Shown: piece by piece, positions 51,101-58,156 of the stretch | How the letters are laid out: each line of letters opens with the position of its first letter | Numbering within the stretch: position 1 is the stretch's first letter | Assembly (NCBI GenBank): GCA_016795505.1 | Contig: JAEUHH010000079.1 | Span: forward strand, 1 to 64,000 | Source: Verrucomicrobiales bacterium | GTDB taxonomy: Bacteria > Verrucomicrobiota > Verrucomicrobiia > Verrucomicrobiales > DEV007 | DNA: 64,000 nt | Reading direction: 5' to 3' | Notes under the pieces: generated by a model | Told to the model about the DNA's origin: nothing | Seen by the model: only the letters and a program-made list of their open reading frames with translations | Databases searched by the model: none | Position numbers and translations under genes: made by a program

Positions 51101-52079
51101 CCTGCGTCTCCGCTACCTTGTCTTTCTTTTTGGCGGGATCGAACCGGTCCGCCCATTTGGTTGATTTGGCATGGTGCGTGTAATGAAGTGAGACCCGATC
51201 CGGGGCATCCGGACTCCATAGACCCATCTGAGCCGCCTCCCAAAAACACGGAAATTGCTTGCTTGGATCATCCGGCGAGAGACTCTCGATGATCGCGCCC
51301 ATCGATTGTGCGCGGGCGAGGTTGTCGGCTTCATCCTTTTTCTGGCGGCGGTCCTCCTCATCGGCGTTGTCTTCAACCGTTGCTGACCCGTCAGCATTAC
51401 CAATTCCACCACCGGTAGCTGCTCCGGTTTCACCCTCGGTGGCCTTCTTTCGAGAAGCCACCCGCTTCCAAGGTACATCGGGATCATATCCCCTCTTTTG
51501 TATTGCAGAGTGAAGCGCCTTGAAAACCTGCCATGGCTCCAACAACCGGCCTTGAACTTCAATCTGGGCGTCGCCCCCCAGCAAAAGGAGGCAACGCAAG
51601 GCTGCGCCACAATAAACCGTTCGAGAGCCAATCTCATCGCCCACCGCGCCATCCTTGCCGGTTTGGCCGGGTCTAGGCGGGAATTCCCTCTCCAGTCGAA
51701 AATCACCAGGACTCTGGAGGCGAAATGACTTCTTCACCTTTCCATCGGGTAGCGTTACGGAAACCCTTTCAATCTGCCGTCCCTGTAGAATTGCGTCGGC
51801 ACGGCCGACTTCAGTGAAGACTTGGCGAAGCCATTTTTCACGGATCAGATGGGATTGCCGCGTTCGATGCATTCGCCGTCGTATTCTTTCACCATCTAAC
51901 GCGGCCCAGTTTTCGGGGAGCTCACATGAGCGAACCAATGGAAAAGAATAGATGGTGCCAGCGGGCGAAGGATTGCGCTCCTGAACGGCAATCCCGAAGG
52001 ATCCAATCCCAATATCAAGGGCTAGGATTCGGTGAATTGAGTCAGCGGGTAGATCTCCAGGCAAATTTTCAGTCGTCAT
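48192..52079 (-). CDS. cas9: CRISPR-associated endonuclease Cas9 (type II-C, long form)
   Basis: A 1295-residue RNA-guided DNA endonuclease. The start at 52079 (MTTENLPGDLPADS) is preferred; an ATG at 52130 would add 17 residues. RuvC-I is ILALDIGIGSFGIAV (Asp22); the Arg-rich bridge helix is RIRRRMHRTRQSHLIREKW; RuvC-II is VVLEFARDEF (Glu710); RuvC-III is RHHALDAMVLSFL (His989, Asp993). The HNH domain has CLFC (767-770), EICHIV (His796), LNL (Asn810) and CKPCN (815-819). The two CxxC pairs suggest bound zinc, which SpCas9, NmeCas9 and CjeCas9 lack but IscB proteins have. The residue before the catalytic His is Cys795, where Asp is usual. A charged, Gly/Ala-rich insert lies at about 210-260 in the recognition lobe. 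All nuclease motifs are present, so it should be active. Confidence 0.97.
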   Translation of the reverse strand: MTTENLPGDLPADSIHRILALDIGIGSFGIAVQERNPSPAGTIYSFPLVRSCELPENWAALDGERIRRRMHRTRQSHLIREKWLRQVFTEVGRADAILQGRQIERVSVTLPDGKVKKSFRLQSPGDFRLEREFPPRPGQTGKDGAVGDEIGSRTVYCGAALRCLLLLGGDAQIEVQGRLLEPWQVFKALHSAIQKRGYDPDVPWKRVASRKKATEGETGAATGGGIGNADGSATVEDNADEEDRRQKKDEADNLARAQSMGAIIESLSPDDPSKQFPCFWEAAQMGLWSPDAPDRVSLHYTHHAKSTKWADRFDPAKKKDKVAETQAAFHRMPAVFPRILVEAELLALCAAAEKLIPELAGKAAFIAYGPTEVPYPNIPRIGDGVNDIEARRKAALAALPEEERRKFVRGKSAELNAALGQKAPTFDNRCVGSCALLPRFNVVKAEIRVRTDGTVDPESVLAAEVSFLLQLKHFRFVPELGSGRDWLTAEEIAAFHKAFFQKKVVGRMLSPGARSAITRTEMVNWLSARFSGDFSPKPGQETKKRDVAIEKPKMSGRSRFSRPGLRILRALVVSGLDPAAFHQALISEKNDAEEIPNDTQKWGELRRLVRLSAADGLLNTDEKRGLTVENLKFLHNIGATWEKLSVRDERLEIFSGIASAADSKARRAAIKELIGSEINPRIRHRLTLLDQILDQHFPTPDSYPDRVVLEFARDEFMGRDSERKKKLDAFNNQRREERLRIQETLGAKAGEGAILKHQLFSEQGGRCLFCGGPISHPQTFHSTATDRSYDEAEICHIVSQKAGGARAYLNLVLGCKPCNLAQGTRYHAVAFAEGRFPRDWDSFVGFIDRECPLIRPFKKKLLTTTSESEAAELVQRRTALQETAWIAKLTRTLICLKFGWPLDFGGQQRRIVIVTGSVTNRVAKKHGLYKLLGGPGRLEEQERELAAALDVVSVLNEGGAPLDELKKARTAVVKLQKAIEDKIRSDKRHHALDAMVLSFLPHWAGDPTKSLYFSLPDRGRNWAAFFEPILDRVVAEELRFEKPVLRETIYGMRPSPSGEPKATIRRVLFNLGFDTTDANGNPIKFSTKSLRKSASEIRDDEIRRRVLAVATDLDGLDSAAEQATAWLEFCTSFRLSPGGPLIQRVSCWSDKPGFENYRNLAKDRPEEPDPRHRGQWRMAKGSHRGQWLFLDAKRKPRIRAVKVFESQTAVRRELEADPNCSEVICFLQAGCIIQIDQTVQSGRQTVAPGRYRLGGVEEKKRKVDLKSSRGDDFTKIPITSLMAAGFRRVDLRKLK

Positions 52080-52291
52080 GGTGGTTTGTCGGTTTCTAAG
52101 ATTGGAAAGAAAAAGTAGCCAGATCGGCACGAATCCGTAGTGCGATTGACTTACCAGATAGGTTTAGGAACCTCAAGCCAAGATCTCTTGCGAAAAAAAT
52201 TCCCAGCATTCAAGCGGCCTCCGGGACTTTTTTCGGGTAGTCGCATTATTTTCTTTCCTTTTTTGGCCGGATTTACCAATCTGGCGGCGCA

Positions 52292-53080
52292 ATGAACGAC
52301 GAAATTGCCAATCAGCTCATGAGCTATCGGAACCGTCTTTCGTGTCTCGATAGACCTGACCACCTGCCCATCTGGCAGAATCAGCCGCCCCTCGCCTTCA
52401 CCACCAAAGTCGGCCAGGCCCGCGCGCTCACCAACGAACTGGCCGCCATGGCCGGTCGTCAGTCGGCCCTGATCAAGGGAAACGCCAAGGACAAACGCCG
52501 CGAAGAGGCGGAATTGGAGGAGGCAGCCTACCGCATGGCCCGCGCCGTGGTCACCTGCGCCACCGACCTCGGCAATCTGGCGCTGGCGGGTCGCTACGAC
52601 CAGACCCTCACCGCCTGGCGCAAGCTCCGCGACGAGGCGCTGATCCAGCGAGCCCGCCTGCTGGAACAAGAGGCCGGCGAACTGGCCACCGGCGCCGATG
52701 CCGCCCTGGCGGCGGACTACGGCATCACCCCAGCCTCGGTGGCAGCCCTGAAAAAGGAGGCCGACGACTACCAGTCGGTGGTGAACCTGCCGCAGGGCGC
52801 GATCGACGACCGCGTCGTTCTGACACGGAATCTGCCGATCAAATCGCGCGAAGTGGCAACGAAATTCGACGAACTGGCGGATTTGATCCTGCAATTCAAG
52901 CTCGTCCCCGGCGGCGCGCCTTTTGTAGAGCTGTATTTCCAGTCGGATCAGATCCTGGACCGCGGCCACGGTCCCCGGCCCAAAGCTCCCGACGGGGAGA
53001 ATGGCCCCACCGACCCGTCCGGACCGTCCGGACCGTCCGCACCGCCCGCTCCGACCCCGGACACCCCGCCGGCCGGCTGA
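52292..53080 (+). CDS. Unknown protein, first of two tandem paralogues beside cas9
   Basis: A 262-residue protein, divergent from cas9 with 212 bases between starts. The first 225 residues look mainly helical and soluble, without a signal peptide. They align throughout with the protein at 53190: MNDEIANQLMSYRNRL, WQNQPPLAF, KVGQARALTNEL, RDEALIQRARLLE, YGITPASVAALKKEAD, SREVATKFDELADL and LDRGHGPRP all have close counterparts. The last 35 residues are a Pro/Ser/Gly-rich tail (GPSGPSAPPAPTPDTPPAG). I do not recognise the family. The proximity to cas9 may or may not be functional; the hairpin repeats downstream suggest an accessory region. Confidence 0.8.
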   Translation: MNDEIANQLMSYRNRLSCLDRPDHLPIWQNQPPLAFTTKVGQARALTNELAAMAGRQSALIKGNAKDKRREEAELEEAAYRMARAVVTCATDLGNLALAGRYDQTLTAWRKLRDEALIQRARLLEQEAGELATGADAALAADYGITPASVAALKKEADDYQSVVNLPQGAIDDRVVLTRNLPIKSREVATKFDELADLILQFKLVPGGAPFVELYFQSDQILDRGHGPRPKAPDGENGPTDPSGPSGPSAPPAPTPDTPPAG

Positions 53081-53124
53081 GGGTGGCGGGGAAACGGATC
53101 GAACTTTTGTCAGAGTGCCATGGA

Positions 53125-53163
53125 GCGACAGGCGCCGTTTTGGGGTTTCACGGCGCCTGTCGC
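53125..53163. repeat. Perfect 13-bp hairpin between the tandem paralogues
   Basis: GCGACAGGCGCCG (53125-53137) and CGGCGCCTGTCGC (53151-53163) are perfect inverted copies around a 13-base loop. No T-run follows on either side, so it is not a standard terminator; it may be a processing, attenuation or recombination site. Confidence 0.85.
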
Positions 53164-53189
53164 AACGGCCCGAACCCCGTTGACCGAAC

Positions 53190-54170
53190 ATGAACGACAT
53201 CGTTGCCAACCAGATCGGGAGTTACCGCACCCGGCTGACCTGTCTGGACCAGCCGGCCCACCGGGCGGTGTGGTACAATCAACCGCCGGTGATGTTCACC
53301 CAAAAGGTGGAGCAGGCGCGGCTGCTGACCGCGGAACTGATCGAACTGTCGGGCCGCCAAAGCGCCCCGACCACCGGTCACGCCCGCGACAAGGATCGGG
53401 AGGAAGACGACCTCGAACAGACCGCGCACGCCCTAGCGCGGGCGGTGGTGACCTATGCGCGCGACCAACGGAATGAGGCGCTGGCGGCCCGCTACGATCT
53501 GCCGTCATCGGGCTGGCGCGCGATGCGGGACGAGGCGCTGATCCAGCGGGTGCGCCTGCTGGAGTCCGACGCCGCGGGTCTGGTGGCCGGGGCGAACGCG
53601 GTGGAGGCGGGGCAATACGGCATCACCCCGTCGGCGGTGGCCGCGCTGAAGGCCCAGGCCGATGCCTACGAGGCGCTGATGGCGGTGCCGCAGGATGCGA
53701 TCGCCGATCGCACGGTGCAGACGGCGGCGCTGCGCACCCGATCGCGGGCGGTGGCGGCGAAATTCGGCGAGGTGGAGGATCTGCTGCCGCAATTTGAGAC
53801 CACCCCGGCCGGCCGGGCCTTTGCGGCGGCCTTCCGCGCCAGCAGCCGGATCACGGATCGCGGGCACGGCCCGTCGCATCCGCGGCCGGAGCCGCCGTAT
53901 CCGCCGCCGTCGAGTTCGTCGCTGTCGAGTGGGTCGTCGTCGTCGCTGTCGTCACCTTCATCATCATCGCCGTCGCCATCGTCGTCCTCACCGTCGTCGA
54001 GTCCGAGTCCCAGTGCGTTGCCGTCATCGTCGTCGTCGAGTCCGTCGTCGTCTTCGTCCCCGCCTCCACTGCCGTCGAGTTCGTCCCCGTCGTCGTCGAG
54101 TTCCAGTTCGAGTTCCAGCTCGTCCTCGTCGAACCCCGGCCCGCCCCCGTCGAGTTCGTCGTCGGCGTGA
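53190..54170 (+). CDS. Unknown protein, second tandem paralogue, with long Ser/Pro tail
   Basis: A 326-residue protein. Residues 1-225 are a paralogue of the protein at 52292 with roughly half of the positions identical and no large gaps (MNDIVANQIGSYRTRL, WYNQPPVMF, RDEALIQRVRLLE, YGITPSAVAALKAQAD, ITDRGHGPS). From about residue 230 the sequence becomes almost only Ser and Pro, about 95 residues, encoded largely by TCG, TCC and TCA triplets (53908-54168). Such tails are typical of linkers or surface stalks, but there is no signal peptide or membrane helix. Function unknown. The duplication with divergent tails suggests the helical domain is the working part. Confidence 0.8.
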   Translation: MNDIVANQIGSYRTRLTCLDQPAHRAVWYNQPPVMFTQKVEQARLLTAELIELSGRQSAPTTGHARDKDREEDDLEQTAHALARAVVTYARDQRNEALAARYDLPSSGWRAMRDEALIQRVRLLESDAAGLVAGANAVEAGQYGITPSAVAALKAQADAYEALMAVPQDAIADRTVQTAALRTRSRAVAAKFGEVEDLLPQFETTPAGRAFAAAFRASSRITDRGHGPSHPRPEPPYPPPSSSSLSSGSSSSLSSPSSSSPSPSSSSPSSSPSPSALPSSSSSSPSSSSSPPPLPSSSSPSSSSSSSSSSSSSSNPGPPPSSSSSA

Positions 54171-54318
54171 GGGGGTGAGGGCGTGATCCGAGGGCGGGGC
54201 GGCGTTCCTTCCAACCGCGGCCGAGGTGGCGGGGTCGGGCCGGGGGGTGATTGCGTTGGGGATGCGGTTTCCCCATCGGACAACCCCATCCGGGGTTGCC
54301 GTTTTGGGGGCCTGGTGA

Positions 54319-54363
54319 CCCGGAGTTTCACTCCGGGCTATTCACGGAGCATCCCTCCGGGAT
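54319..54363 (+). repeat. 45-bp composite hairpin repeat, right copy
   Basis: Differs from the copy at 43254-43298 by one base (C for T at position 20) and has the same orientation. Confidence 0.85.
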
Positions 54364-54855
54364 GCAGGCCAGACGGGCGTCCGGGGACGATTTGTTCACA
54401 TCCGGCCCCGCTCGTTTCCCATTCGTGGCGTTCGCACCATCGAATGAGAGAGCCACCGGCGCGCCCGCATACCAGCCCAGGGCAACGCCCTGGTTACCCA
54501 CCCATCCCTCAGAAATACGCCCTGAAGGGGCGTCGCATCCCCATCTTGTCCGGCATTGCAGCCAACTGGCGACTGCGGCGCCCCTTCAGGGCGCTTTTCA
54601 GGGTCTGGACCGGGTTCCCAGAGCGTTGCTCTGGGCTGGTATGCGACGGGCCTTCAGCCCGGTTTATCGACGCACTTCCCCCCAACACGTCCACTCGATT
54701 TCCCATTCGTGGCGTTCGCGTCATTCGAGTTCCAACCTCCTGGGAACGAGCGCCGTTTTCTCCTCGCGCCCCTGCCGGGGCGCAGGTGATTGGGGGGGGA
54801 CCTGGACCGGTGGTTCCGCTGCGCTCCACCACCGGCTACCTTCCGTCGTCCCTCC

Positions 54856-54935
54856 GGGACGATCGCGCGGAGATTCCACCGGGAGGTATCGGCACCCGAC
54901 CAAAGTAGCTCGGGCTTAAGCCCGAACCGCGTCGG
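54856..54935 (+). repeat. 80-bp direct repeat, copy 1
   Basis: Begins GGGACGATCGCGCGGAGATT and ends with the GTAGCTCGGGCTT-AAGCCCGA hairpin (54905-54925). The second copy starts 178 bases later at 55034. Confidence 0.8.
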
Positions 54936-55033
54936 GCTTGCCGCCATCGCAGATCGCAGGCCGCAGGGCAGCGATCGCAGGTCGCCCCGGCCCAGTCACC
55001 CGCCTCGCCCTCGAGCCAAGCAATGGCCCCGGA

Positions 55034-55113
55034 GGGACGATCGCGCGGAGATTCCGCCGGGAGGTATCGATACCCAACCAAGGTAGCTCGGGCTTTAGCC
55101 CGAACCGCATCGG
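55034..55113 (+). repeat. 80-bp direct repeat, copy 2
   Basis: Matches 54856-54935 with about eight differences and carries the third GTAGCTCGGGCTT hairpin (55083-55103). Confidence 0.8.
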
Positions 55114-55571
55114 TCGTGACCCTGGCCTAAAGGAAAAGGCGATTCCCGCCTCGACCGAAGCTTCGCGCGGACGGTAAACTCTCGCTCGTGGCTGCAAATC
55201 CACTCCGCGGCTCGCTGAACCTCGAGACTGATAGCGGAGTCGGGTGATATGCTGTTCGCTTTGAACAAGCGGGCCTCATTTCGAGAATGGGCGTCACTAT
55301 TTGCGTTGGGCGATGCCCGGCCACCTGCGCCAAGGCCGCCTGGCTTTGCGTCAATGGGATTGCCTCTCCTGACGCCCCCCTTTTTTCCGCCCAGCCACGG
55401 TTGGCCGCGTCTCCACACCCGCGGCAATCCGCCAGTGGCGGGAACGGGAAGGAACGGGTAGCCTGCTGGCTGCCGCGTCGCTTTTGATTTCGACCGAGGC
55501 TGCCTCCCGGCGGCGGTGGGCGGTGCGGCACCTGTCATTTTTTCCACCCTTTTCCCCCACCCTCCCCGTCC

Positions 55572-56768
55572 ATGGCTTTCTCCCTGTCCCGTCTGGCTTT
55601 GGTATTGGCTGGCACAGCCCTCTGCGGCCCGCTTTGGGGCGCCGAGATCCCCGAATGGGTCGGTCGCACCGGCTTTGCGAACCTCCACCACCGGTGCGCG
55701 GTGGATAAAAAGGCCCACGTGGCCTTCCTCGGCGGCTCGATCACCCAGAATGGCAGCGGCCATGTGACGATGCTGCCGGACTGGCTGCGGGAGCGCTATC
55801 CGGATGCGGAGATCACGGTGACGAATGCCGGACTCAGCTCGACCTGCTCGGTGACGGGGGCTTTCCGCGTGGCGAAGGATGTGCTGGCGCAGGGGCCGGT
55901 GGATCTCTTCGTGGTGGAGTTCGCCGTCAATGACGATCAGGATGCCGCCCACGACCGCGACACGGCGATCCGCGGGATGGAGGGCATCATCCGTCAGGTG
56001 CGCTCGGCGCATCCGGCGGCGGATATCCTGATGGTTCATTTTATCAATCCGGGAATGCTGGAAAAAGTGACCGCCGGCGAGTGGCCGGTGAGCATCGCCG
56101 CCCACGAAGCGGTGGCGGAACACTGGAAAATCACCTCGGTGAACCTCTGCGCCGCACTGGCGGCCTCGACCAAGAGTGGCGGCATGACCTGGGAGACTTA
56201 CGGCGGCGTGCATCCGGGCAAGGAAGGCTATCGCTGGGCCACCGATGTGATGATCCGGGCGATGGAGCCGCTGCTGAAAGCCGGTGATACGCCCGGCTTG
56301 GTCGAGCATCAGGGACCGGAGGCTCCGCTCGATCCGACCTCCTACGCGCCGGTGCGATCGATCGACCTGCAACAGATCTCCTGGCTGGGCGGCTGGACTT
56401 TTGCCCCCGCCAGCGCCAAGACGGTCTCGGCCGGCTCCTTCCGAAAAGACTACGAGGGCTGGCCGATGCTGCGAACCACGGAGCCGGGCGCGATGCTCTA
56501 TGTGGATTTCGTCGGTCGGGCGCTGACGGCGTTCGTGCTGGCCGGTCCGGATGCCGGGACGCTGGAGGTGAGCGTGGACGGGGGCGCGTGGCGGCCGGTG
56601 ACGCTGTTTCATGCCTTTAGTAATCAGCTTCACTACCCGCGCTCGGTGGTGCTGGCCGATGGTCTGTCGGCGGGTTTTCACCAGATTGCCCTGCGCACCG
56701 CGGAGGCCAGTCCGCCTGGCAGCACCGGCACGGCGGCGGCCATTCTCAAGCTCGCCATCGTGGAGTGA
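55572..56768 (+). CDS. Secreted SGNH/GDSL-type hydrolase
   Basis: A 398-residue protein with a signal peptide (MAFSLSRLALVLAGTALCGP, cleavage near WGAEI). The SGNH core covers about 45-240: block I VAFLGGSITQNG with the nucleophile Ser, block II TVTNAGLSSTCS with Gly, block III VEFAVNDDQDA with Asn, and block V GGVHPGKEGYRW with His. Such enzymes hydrolyse esters, often removing acetyl groups from polysaccharides. The C-terminal 150 residues are a beta-sandwich-like domain (GWPMLRTTEPGAMLYVDF, TLEVSVDGGAW), perhaps substrate-binding. It stands alone, with a probable terminator at 56792. Confidence 0.88.
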   Translation: MAFSLSRLALVLAGTALCGPLWGAEIPEWVGRTGFANLHHRCAVDKKAHVAFLGGSITQNGSGHVTMLPDWLRERYPDAEITVTNAGLSSTCSVTGAFRVAKDVLAQGPVDLFVVEFAVNDDQDAAHDRDTAIRGMEGIIRQVRSAHPAADILMVHFINPGMLEKVTAGEWPVSIAAHEAVAEHWKITSVNLCAALAASTKSGGMTWETYGGVHPGKEGYRWATDVMIRAMEPLLKAGDTPGLVEHQGPEAPLDPTSYAPVRSIDLQQISWLGGWTFAPASAKTVSAGSFRKDYEGWPMLRTTEPGAMLYVDFVGRALTAFVLAGPDAGTLEVSVDGGAWRPVTLFHAFSNQLHYPRSVVLADGLSAGFHQIALRTAEASPPGSTGTAAAILKLAIVE

Positions 56769-56791
56769 CCGGCGCCGCATCGTGCGCCAAA

Positions 56792-56809
56792 GCCCGACGG
56801 CGGGCATTT
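56792..56809 (+). terminator. Possible terminator after the SGNH hydrolase gene
   Basis: GCCCG-ACGG-CGGGC followed by ATTTT, about 25 bases after the stop. The T-run is short, so strength is uncertain. Confidence 0.45.
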
Positions 56810-56918
56810 TCCCGTTGACCCACGGGCCAGAGATTCTAAAGATTCCAGAAACCCGGCCTTTCTCCGCTCTGTCGGACTGTTTTCCGCCTTGTCTCCTTTT
56901 CGCCTTCCTCATCCCATC

Positions 56919-58136
56919 ATGGCTGCCGACCGTCTCGACTCCCGATTCGTGGCTCTGCTTCTTTTTGCCGTCTGGCTGTCCGCTGGCCCCCTGTCGGCTC
57001 AGGAGAAAAAGGCCGCCGAGCCGAAGGCGGTGCCCCGTACGGAAGAGCCCGTCGCCACGGAGCGCCCGGCGACTGAGCCTGCCGCCACCACGCCGCCCGT
57101 TCCGCCCACTCCTGCCCCCGCCGCGCCCGCTCCCACGCCACCGCCGGCGGAAACGAAGAAGGATTTTCTCGAGAAACTGGCCGACAACCTGTCCAAACGA
57201 GCCCGGGCGCTCGCCGAACGCGAACGGGTCGCCGGCGAACGGGAAAAGGCCCTCTCCGAGCGCGAGCAGGCGCTGCGGGAGCGCGAATCCCTGCTCGAGG
57301 CGCGGGAAAACCTGGTGCGCCGCCGCGAACAACTGCCCCCGCCGCAGTCCTGGCACGGCCCCGAGGCGCCCAAGATCGTCGGCAAGTACGCCACCGTGAT
57401 CGACGGGCGCACCATGCAGATCTATTACGAGAAAGACGCGATGGAGAAGACGCCGGTGGCCAGCACGCAGAAGCTGCTGACGGCCCTGATCGTCGCCAAC
57501 GAAGGCGACCTCGACGGCGAAGCCACCGTCCCCGAGGACGTGCTGCGGGTCGAGCCGACCGTGATCGGCCTGAAGCCCGGTCAGACCTACACGCGGCGCG
57601 AACTGCTCCGCGCCCTGCTCATCCGCAGCGGCAATGATGTGGCCGCGACACTCGCGATCGACAGCGCGGGGAGCATCGAGGCGTTTGCCGACAAAATGAA
57701 CCATTTTGCCCGCTCGCTCGGGGCGGAGAACTCGCATTTCATCAATCCCCACGGTTTGCCGGCCGAGGGGCAGTATTCCTGCGCCCACGACATGGCCCTG
57801 ATCGCCTTCGAGGCCTACCAGATCCCGGACATCCGGGAGATCGTGAAGATGAAGACGTCGACCTTCGTGTTCGAGGACGGCACCACCCGCGAGTTGTACA
57901 ACACCAACTCCGTCCTGACCAGCAACCCCGCCTGCAACGGCATGAAGACCGGCTTCACCTACGCGGCAGGGCATTGTCTGATCTCCAGTGGGGAGAAGGA
58001 CGGCCAGGACCGCATCGTGGTGATGATCAAAAGCAGCAAGCCCTACGTCTGGACCGACAGCAGCAAGCTCCTCGATTGGGCGCTGAATCTGGAAGTCTCC
58101 CCCGCCGCGCCGGAACCGCTGGCCCAAATCCCCTGA
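56919..58136 (+). CDS. dacA: D-alanyl-D-alanine carboxypeptidase (PBP5-type) with coiled-coil insert
   Basis: A protein of about 405 residues (start 56919, MAADRLDSRFVALLLFAVWL signal). The penicillin-binding catalytic motifs are clear: STQK with nucleophile Ser182 and Lys185, SGN at 237-239, and KTG at 343-345 (GMKTGFTYAAGHCLI). It trims the terminal D-Ala of peptidoglycan peptides. Between signal and catalytic domain lie a Pro/Ala-rich linker and an unusual heptad region (AERERVAGEREKALSEREQ, ALRERESLLEARENL) that predicts a coiled coil, perhaps for oligomerisation or spacing from the membrane. The usual C-terminal membrane helix of PBP5 is missing. Confidence 0.92.
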   Translation: MAADRLDSRFVALLLFAVWLSAGPLSAQEKKAAEPKAVPRTEEPVATERPATEPAATTPPVPPTPAPAAPAPTPPPAETKKDFLEKLADNLSKRARALAERERVAGEREKALSEREQALRERESLLEARENLVRRREQLPPPQSWHGPEAPKIVGKYATVIDGRTMQIYYEKDAMEKTPVASTQKLLTALIVANEGDLDGEATVPEDVLRVEPTVIGLKPGQTYTRRELLRALLIRSGNDVAATLAIDSAGSIEAFADKMNHFARSLGAENSHFINPHGLPAEGQYSCAHDMALIAFEAYQIPDIREIVKMKTSTFVFEDGTTRELYNTNSVLTSNPACNGMKTGFTYAAGHCLISSGEKDGQDRIVVMIKSSKPYVWTDSSKLLDWALNLEVSPAAPEPLAQIP

Positions 58137-58156
58137 CCGCCCCGCCCCCTCCCGCC

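Larger units (their letters stand above)
54171..55571. other. Repeat-rich non-coding region downstream of the CRISPR-Cas locus
   Basis: About 1.4 kb without a convincing gene; open frames here are Gly/Arg/Pro-rich and disagree with each other. It holds many palindromes, among them CCAGGGC-AAC-GCCCTGG (54477-54493) and CCCAGAGC-GTT-GCTCTGGG (54617-54635), the 45-bp composite repeat (54319-54363), two GTAGCTCGGGCTT hairpins, a 21-base direct repeat TTTCCCATTCGTGGCGTTCG(C) occurring near 54414 and 54701, and two 80-bp direct repeats. The last 450 bases before the SGNH gene show nothing recognisable. Confidence 0.7.

Noticed and set aside
53125-53163. Hairpin between the tandem paralogues as a rho-independent terminator
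   Set aside because: There is no T-run on either strand after the stem, so it is listed as a repeat only.
54183-54919. Overlapping Arg/Gly/Pro-rich open frames in the repeat nest
   Set aside because: They disagree in frame, follow the hairpin repeats, and lack homology or codon bias seen in real genes here.
55095-58127. 1010-residue open frame antisense to the SGNH hydrolase and carboxypeptidase genes
   Set aside because: It spans two real genes and the gap before them and is rich in Arg/Gly/His; a typical high-GC shadow.
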